Source: Gemmatimonadota bacterium
GTDB taxonomy: Bacteria > Gemmatimonadota > Gemmatimonadetes > Longimicrobiales > Gaopeijiaceae
Assembly (NCBI GenBank): GCA_028874985.1
Contig: JAPPGI010000123.1
Location: forward strand, 1-48,136
Length of the DNA stretch: 48,136 nucleotides
Reading direction: 5' to 3'
In this document: positions 43,607-48,136 of the stretch, piece by piece
Layout of the letters: every line of letters starts with the position of its first letter
Numbering within the stretch: position 1 is the first letter of the stretch
Notes under the pieces: model-generated
Seen by the model: the letters and a program-made list of their open reading frames with translations, nothing else
Told to the model about the DNA's origin: nothing
The model's database searches: none
Position numbers and translations under genes: made by a program

Positions 43607-45043
43607 TCACACTTCGACAAGGTCGACCCCAATATGTGGCTCGACCACCGTGCGGTCGATCAGGGCCGGCCAGTACGCCACGATCTCCTGCACCCTCGGA
43701 CGCCCGCCCGCGAAGCCCGTGACCGACGGAGGCCCGGTCAGAACGAGCGGAGCCACCTCGCGGGTGAAACGCTCCACCCCCCGCCGGTCGTCCCCCCTGA
43801 CACCCACCCGCAGCTGGACCTCCGGCAGATCCGGGGGAGGGTCGCCGGCCAGGTGGCCATGGGTGGAGTCCCAGCCCACCAGCTCCACCAGGACCCGCTC
43901 GAAGGCGAGGCCCAGGCGGTCCAGCCGCTCCCTGAGGATCCTCGCGGCCGCCCGGGCCTTGGCGGCGGCGTCGGGCCAGGCGTAGACCAGGGTGCCGACC
44001 GCCTTGTAGCCCGCCGCATGTGCGACCGAGACCTTCAGGAAAGAGGTGGGCGGGCGGCCGCGGATCCCGTGGACGCGAACCCTGTCCCCACCCTCCTCCT
44101 CGAGACGGATCGTGGTGAAGTCCGCGGTCACATCCGGGGTGACGTAGGTGGCCGGGTCACCCATCTCGTAGAGGATCTGTTCCTTGACCGTGCGCAGGTT
44201 CACCACGCCCCCCGAGCCCGGATGCTTGGTGACGACGAAGGTGCCGTCGGCGCCCGCCTCGACGATCGGGAAGCCCACCCGGGCCAGGCCGGGGATCGTC
44301 CACCACTCGGCCGAGCAGTTTCCGCCGCTCGCCTGAGCGCCGCACTCGTTGATGTGGCCGGCGACCACCCCGCTCGCCAGGAGGTCCCACGCGTCGCGGG
44401 GCCAGCCGAACTCCCGCACCATGGGGGCGTAGGTGAGCGCGGTGTCGGTGGACCGGCCCGTGACCACCACGGTGGCCCCGGACTCGAGAGCCGTGACGAT
44501 CGGAACGGCACCCAGGTACACGTTCGCGCTGAGCACCCGGTCCCGGATCGCGCGGAGGGGCTCCCCGGTCTCCATGTTGGCGAGCGGGTGCCCGGCCGCG
44601 AGCAGCTCGTCGAGCCGGTCCATGAGGTCGTCTCCGGTCACCACGCCGACCCGGGCGCGCCCCGCCGTCCCCGCCCGCCGCCCCGCCTGGGCCACCGCCT
44701 GCGCGCACCCCGCGGGGTTCACGCCCCCGGCGTTGGTCACGACCCCGATGCCGCGCTCGACGCACGCCGGGAAGATCCTCTCCATGAGGGAAACGAAATC
44801 GCGTGCGTACCCGGCGCGGGGGTCGCGCGCCCGCTGCTTCCGCATGATCGACATCGTCACTTCGGCCAGGTAGTCGAGCATGAGGTAGTCGATGTCGCCC
44901 CCCTCCACCTGCCGCACCGGCGCCTCCAGGTCGTCTCCCCAGAAGCCCTGGCCGCTCGCGATCCGCACCGTTCCGCGTGCGGAGGCGTTGCCGGGCGCCG
45001 CCGCGGGTGCCGTCCCGGCGAGGCTGCCCCGTGTCCCCGTCAC
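43607..45043 (-). CDS. atuA: AtuA N-terminal domain protein (acyclic terpene utilisation, DUF1446)
   Basis: A 478-residue protein. DUF1446 features: RIASGQGFWGDDLEAPVRQV, YLMLDYLAEVTMSIMRKQ, GIGVVTNAGGVNPAG and RVGVVTGDDLMDRL. Further on are GRSTDTALTYAPMVREFGW, GHINECGAQASGGNCSA and EQILYEMGDPATYVTPDVTADF. Several conserved Asp/Asn and one Cys could be catalytic, but the activity of AtuA is unsolved. GTG 45043 overlaps the carboxylase stop as GTGA. It is followed by its C-terminal domain as a separate gene. The longer open frame continues antisense-like past 45043 and is ignored. Pathway role (terpene or branched-acid catabolism) rests on family and neighbours. Confidence 0.9.
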   Translation of the reverse strand: MTGTRGSLAGTAPAAAPGNASARGTVRIASGQGFWGDDLEAPVRQVEGGDIDYLMLDYLAEVTMSIMRKQRARDPRAGYARDFVSLMERIFPACVERGIGVVTNAGGVNPAGCAQAVAQAGRRAGTAGRARVGVVTGDDLMDRLDELLAAGHPLANMETGEPLRAIRDRVLSANVYLGAVPIVTALESGATVVVTGRSTDTALTYAPMVREFGWPRDAWDLLASGVVAGHINECGAQASGGNCSAEWWTIPGLARVGFPIVEAGADGTFVVTKHPGSGGVVNLRTVKEQILYEMGDPATYVTPDVTADFTTIRLEEEGGDRVRVHGIRGRPPTSFLKVSVAHAAGYKAVGTLVYAWPDAAAKARAAARILRERLDRLGLAFERVLVELVGWDSTHGHLAGDPPPDLPEVQLRVGVRGDDRRGVERFTREVAPLVLTGPPSVTGFAGGRPRVQEIVAYWPALIDRTVVEPHIGVDLVEV

Positions 45044-46653
45044 GGTCCCCTGCCGTCCAGTCCCGGCGGCAGCACGAAGGGTCCGAGGTGGGGCCCCGGA
45101 TTCCGGCCGGCCGCGCGCAGCAGCAGGGTGAGCCGGTCGCGCAGCTCCTCCGGGAGCACCACCGCGTCCACGAATCCCCGGGCGGCCGCGAAGGTGGCGT
45201 CGAGCTGGCGGTCGTATTCCGCCCGGACCTCCTCCATGCGGGCGGTCATCGCCGCGTCCGGCTCCCTGCCCTGCTTCCCGAGCCGGTCCAGCTCGCTCCC
45301 GAAGAGCGCCATCACCGCGCTGGCCCCTTCCATGACCCCCATCCGCCCCGTCGGAAGCGTAAGGATGAAGTCCGGGTCGAATCCCTGTCCCGCCATGGCG
45401 TAGTATCCGGCCCCCGATGCGTGGTTCAGGGTCAGCACCAGCTTCGGGACCACCGCGGTGGCCATGGCCTCCACGAAGCGCGCGCCGGCGCGGATGATCC
45501 CGCTGTGTTCGGCCTCCGGCCCCACCATGAACCCCGAGACGTCCTGGACGAAGAGGATCGGAACGCCCTGCCGGTTCACGGTGTCGATGAAGTAGGCCGC
45601 CTTCTCGGCCGACTCGGTGTAGATGATGCCGCCGAAGCGCGGCGGTCCACGGCGCGTGTCCCTGATCATTCCGCGGCGGTTCGCGATCACCGCGACCGGC
45701 AGGCCCGACAGGGTGCCGGTACCGCAGATCAGCTCGGCCGCGTGGTCGGGCTGGAACTCGGTGAAGGATGCGCCGTCCAGCAGGACCTCGAGAACCGCGC
45801 TCATGTCGTAGGGATGGCGGTGGTCGTCCGGCAGGATCCGGTGGAGGTCGGCGGCCGGACGGGTCGGCGGCGTGAAGGACCCTCCGGTGTCGGCGCGGCC
45901 GCCGCCGTCCGCGGGCAGCCCCACCACCAGTTCCCGTATCCTGGCGATGCACTCCTCGTCGTCGGTGCAGCGGTAGTGTGCCACGCCGCTGACCCCGGTG
46001 TGAACGGTGGCTCCGCCCAGCTCTTCCGGGCCCACGGCCTGCCCGGTCGCCCCCTTGACCAGATTCGGTCCGCCGAGGCCCATGAAGCTTGTCCCCTCCA
46101 CCATGAGAATGACGTCGGAGAGCGCGGGCAGGTAGGCACCGCCGGCGATGCAGGGGCCCATCACCGCCGCGAACTGGGGAATCCTGAGGTAGCGGCGCAT
46201 GATGGAGTTGTAGTAGAAGATGCGCGCCGCGCCGTACTGCCCCGGGAAGACACCGCCCTGGTAGGGCAGATTGACCCCGGCCGAGTCCACCAGGTAGATG
46301 ATGGGGATCCGGCAGCGCATGGCGATCTCCTGGGCCCTGAGCATCTTCCCGATGGTCTCGGGCCACCACGACCCCGCCTTGACGGTCGCGTCGTTGGCCA
46401 CCACCACGACCTCCCTTCCCGCGACCACGCCCACGCCCGTGACCACGCCTGCGCCGGGAGCCTTGCCGTCGTAGCGGTCGTGGGCCACCAGGAGTCCCAC
46501 CTCGGCCCATGTGGCACCCTCGTCCAGCAGCAGGCGAAGGCGGTCGCGCGCCGTGAGCTTTCCCCGTTCGCGCTGCCGCCGGATCTTCTCCGTTCCCCCG
46601 CCCAGCCGCAGACGATCCCGGAGCGCAACCAGATCCCTGGCCAGCGCCGTCAT
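45040..46653 (-). CDS. Acyl-CoA carboxylase carboxyltransferase (beta) subunit
   Basis: A 537-residue carboxyltransferase. Hallmarks of MCC/GCC/PCC beta subunits: KLTARDRLRLLLDEG, ATVKAGSWWPETIGKMLRAQ, YLVDSAGVNLPYQGGVFP, GPCIAGGAYLPALSDV, SFMGLGGPNLVKGATGQAV and the C-terminal NRQGVPILFVQDVSGFMVG, GYYAMAGQGFDPDFI. It transfers CO2 from biotin to an acyl-CoA (methylcrotonyl-, geranyl- or propionyl-CoA). The matching biotin-carboxylase/BCCP alpha subunit is not in the window. ATG 46653 (MTALARD) is used; a longer frame starts at 46794 with Ser/Arg-rich sequence. It is coupled to AtuA by a GTGA overlap. Confidence 0.92.
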   Translation of the reverse strand: MTALARDLVALRDRLRLGGGTEKIRRQRERGKLTARDRLRLLLDEGATWAEVGLLVAHDRYDGKAPGAGVVTGVGVVAGREVVVVANDATVKAGSWWPETIGKMLRAQEIAMRCRIPIIYLVDSAGVNLPYQGGVFPGQYGAARIFYYNSIMRRYLRIPQFAAVMGPCIAGGAYLPALSDVILMVEGTSFMGLGGPNLVKGATGQAVGPEELGGATVHTGVSGVAHYRCTDDEECIARIRELVVGLPADGGGRADTGGSFTPPTRPAADLHRILPDDHRHPYDMSAVLEVLLDGASFTEFQPDHAAELICGTGTLSGLPVAVIANRRGMIRDTRRGPPRFGGIIYTESAEKAAYFIDTVNRQGVPILFVQDVSGFMVGPEAEHSGIIRAGARFVEAMATAVVPKLVLTLNHASGAGYYAMAGQGFDPDFILTLPTGRMGVMEGASAVMALFGSELDRLGKQGREPDAAMTARMEEVRAEYDRQLDATFAAARGFVDAVVLPEELRDRLTLLLRAAGRNPGPHLGPFVLPPGLDGRGP

Positions 46654-46693
46654 CCGGCCCGCGGGGCGGGCGCTGTCCGCCGAGGCTGTCCGG

Positions 46694-47113
46694 CTAATAG
46701 GGATCCTCCCGCTCGGCGAACCACTCCCGGACGTAGTCGATCGCATCCGTGGTGGCCGTTCCGGGTCCGAAGATCCGGCCGACGCCCAGTTCACGGAGAG
46801 CGATCGCGTCTTCGCCGGGGATGATGCCCCCGCCCGTCAACAGAACATGTTCCAGCCCGCCCCGGTCAAGGAGTTTCCGCACCCTCGGAAAGAGGGTCAT
46901 GTGGGCCCCCGAGAGAACCGACATCGCCACCACGTCCACGTCTTCCTGGACCGCCGCCGCCACCACCATCTCGGGCGTCTGGTGCAGGCCCGTGTAGATG
47001 ACCTCGAAGCCGGCGTCCCGGAAGGCCGCGGCGATCACCTTGGCGCCCCGGTCGTGGCCGTCAAGGCCGGGTTTCGCGACCAGAATCCGTATTCTCCTGT
47101 CGGAAAACGACAT
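46694..47113 (-). CDS. Stand-alone cobalamin-binding domain (methylmalonyl-CoA mutase C-terminal type)
   Basis: A 139-residue protein that is just the B12-binding Rossmann-like domain: [19 protein letters not shown] with the DxHxxG lower-axial histidine motif, then [18 protein letters not shown] and [20 protein letters not shown]. It has the length and layout of the mutase C-terminal domain or of IcmB/Meaa small subunits. The large catalytic mutase subunit is not seen in the window. GGAG is six bases before ATG 47113. It is the first gene of the minus-strand operon. It could supply a B12 domain to a mutase encoded elsewhere. Confidence 0.92.
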   Translation of the reverse strand: MSFSDRRIRILVAKPGLDGHDRGAKVIAAAFRDAGFEVIYTGLHQTPEMVVAAAVQEDVDVVAMSVLSGAHMTLFPRVRKLLDRGGLEHVLLTGGGIIPGEDAIALRELGVGRIFGPGTATTDAIDYVREWFAEREDPY

Positions 47114-47296
47114 TTAGTCTCCTCAGGCGGCGGACAACACCCAGATAAGGTAACCGCGTCCCGGGCGCTGGCGACGCCGGCCCCGGTCCCTTGCACCCCT
47201 AACACCTAACCCGTGGACAAAATCCCCCCGGCATTCGAAGGGCGATGCATCCGGGCTGGACCGCTCCGCTCAACGGGGTCGGCCGTTCGATCGCCG

Positions 47297-48010
47297 TCAG
47301 AGGTGACGCCCTCCGGGGAACCCCCCTCCCTCCACGATTCGTCCGTCGAAGAGGTGGATGGCCCGCTCGGCCGCCCGCCGGTACCGCTCATCGTGGGTAA
47401 CCATGCAGATCGTGGCCCCTGCCGCATGGAGTTCGTGGAGCAGGTCCATCACGGCCTGCCCGTTTTCGGAGTCGAGATTGCCCATGGGTTCGTCGGCCAG
47501 CAGAATCAGAGGGTTGCCGACGATCGCCCGGGCAACGGCCGCCCGCTGTTGCTGGCCTCCCGAGAGCTGAGACGGGTAGTGGTTGCCCCGGTGCGCCATG
47601 CTCACGCGTTCCAGCGATTGCAGCACCATGCCTTCGCGTTCGCTCTTCGGCAAGTCCCTGTAGGTCAGAGGGAGTTCGACGTTCTCGAATACGGTGAGAT
47701 CGCCGATGAGGTTGAAGGCCTGGAAGACGAAGCCGATCGCTCGATTCCGGATCCGCGCTCGCTCGGACGCCGAGAGTCGATCCACGGGCCGGCCCTCCAG
47801 CAGGTACCTGCCGGCGGTGGGTGCGTCCAGGAGGCCCAGGATCGAAAGCAATGTGGTCTTGCCGCACCCTGAAGGACCCGCGATCGACACGAACTCGCCG
47901 CGTTCGATCTCCAGTGTGACCCGGGAAAGGGCATGGGTCTCCACCTCCTCGGTCACGAAGACCTTGCCGAGCGCCTCCAGTTTGATCAGCGGTCGCCTCG
48001 CTTCAGGCAT
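47297..48010 (-). CDS. ABC transporter ATP-binding protein (LolD/MacB type)
   Basis: A 237-residue ATPase: Walker A GPSGCGKTTLL, Q-loop in FVFQAFNLIGDLTVFENVELP, signature LSGGQQQRAAVARAIV, Walker B LILLADEPMGN, H-loop MVTHDERY. The FNLIGDLTVFENVELPL pattern matches the LolD/FtsE/MacB subgroup that works with FtsX-like permeases (lipoprotein release or efflux). The permease is not in the window; the next downstream gene is the unrelated B12-domain gene, 184 bases away. The upstream flank contains repeats at the window edge, so the operon may have been separated or continue outside. Confidence 0.92.
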   Translation of the reverse strand: MPEARRPLIKLEALGKVFVTEEVETHALSRVTLEIERGEFVSIAGPSGCGKTTLLSILGLLDAPTAGRYLLEGRPVDRLSASERARIRNRAIGFVFQAFNLIGDLTVFENVELPLTYRDLPKSEREGMVLQSLERVSMAHRGNHYPSQLSGGQQQRAAVARAIVGNPLILLADEPMGNLDSENGQAVMDLLHELHAAGATICMVTHDERYRRAAERAIHLFDGRIVEGGGFPGGRHL

Positions 48011-48090
48011 CTCCGGCAGAATCTCCCCCGGGCAACGTATCCCTGTCGGGTCCGGAGGGACGATGCGACGATTCCGTGCCAGCTGTTACC

Positions 48091-48132
48091 CGGCATGTAA
48101 AGTTTCCCTGAAGTCGGCATGTAAAATGTCCC
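48091..48132. repeat. Tandem 18-bp near-repeats at the window edge, possible IS21-like element end
   Basis: CGGCATGTAAAGTTTCCC (48091-48108) and CGGCATGTAAAATGTCCC (48115-48132) differ at two positions and are spaced 24 bases apart. Multiple short repeats at the element ends, with a GGGACATTTTACATGCC-type sequence, are typical of IS21-family elements. The transposase would lie beyond the window, so this remains tentative. Confidence 0.4.
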
Positions 48133-48136
48133 ACAT

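Noticed and set aside
43607-46510. A 967-residue minus-strand frame extending AtuA upstream through the carboxylase gene
   Set aside because: The part beyond 45043 is an out-of-frame shadow of the carboxylase beta subunit. GTG 45043 and the 4-base overlap give the expected AtuA length.

Overview
Source and limits. The window is about 68% GC by eye, densely coded on both strands, and reads as a bacterial chromosome. Secreted lipoproteins with short lipoboxes, a nfeD-floA pair with a third conserved partner, plant-type LRR metalloproteases, six-bladed beta-propeller lipoproteins, split AtuA proteins and a heme-copper oxidase with CuA together fit Gemmatimonadota (or a close relative) best. That is an inference from gene content. 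No database search was run. Functions come from motifs visible in the translated sequence and known family architecture.

Layout, left to right. 1-55 is the 5' part of a tRNA-Leu(CAA) on the minus strand. 280-3779 holds aconitase and a small membrane protein. 3808-10118 is a respiratory locus. On the minus strand it carries an Rrf2-type Fe-S regulator, a one-helix subunit, CuA subunit II, a heme-copper subunit I whose active-site Tyr is replaced by Gln, and a Sco copper chaperone. Diverging from it is a cytochrome b fused to two [4Fe-4S] sites and an MvhD/FlpD-like domain, translationally coupled to a membrane-anchored protein of unknown function. The combination suggests nitric oxide (or oxygen) reduction. 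10119-12003 is a patchwork with a broken beta-propeller lipoprotein, a VapBC toxin-antitoxin pair, a Fis-type helix-turn-helix remnant and two copies of a 51-bp repeat. 11891-16116 (minus) is a nfeD-floA membrane-quality locus plus a lipoprotein. 16345-23356 (plus) is a fatty/aryl acyl-CoA beta-oxidation operon (two hydratases, aldehyde dehydrogenase, thiolase, hydroxyacyl-CoA dehydrogenase), followed by a sodium:solute symporter with its small partner.

23843-32167 (minus) holds ribosomal proteins L21/L27, a five-heme cytochrome with a cytochrome c-beta-barrel fusion protein (possible outer-membrane electron conduit), RNase G, an acyl-CoA dehydrogenase and a short RecQ. 32374-40641 is a surface/secretion island: a PAS-LuxR regulator, two lipoproteins, an outer-membrane barrel, two paralogous membrane proteins and a large LRR-metzincin. 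It is bracketed by two identical dyads, GTCCCC-N6-GGGGAC. 40831-47113 (minus) is an Atu/Liu-like branched-acyl or terpenoid catabolic operon: B12-binding domain, acyl-CoA carboxylase beta subunit, split AtuA, enoyl-CoA hydratase, small membrane protein and P450. The right edge has a lone LolD/MacB-type ATPase and tandem end repeats resembling an IS21-type element.

Repeats. A roughly 35-bp intergenic repeat family, with one complete 54-bp palindrome-ended copy, occurs in five or six places at gene ends. It ties otherwise unrelated regions together.

Most noteworthy: the cytochrome b-ferredoxin-MvhD fusion next to a Tyr-less heme-copper reductase; the in-frame Rrf2/membrane-subunit read-through; the cytochrome c-barrel pair; the paired dyads around the LuxR island; and the interspersed repeat.
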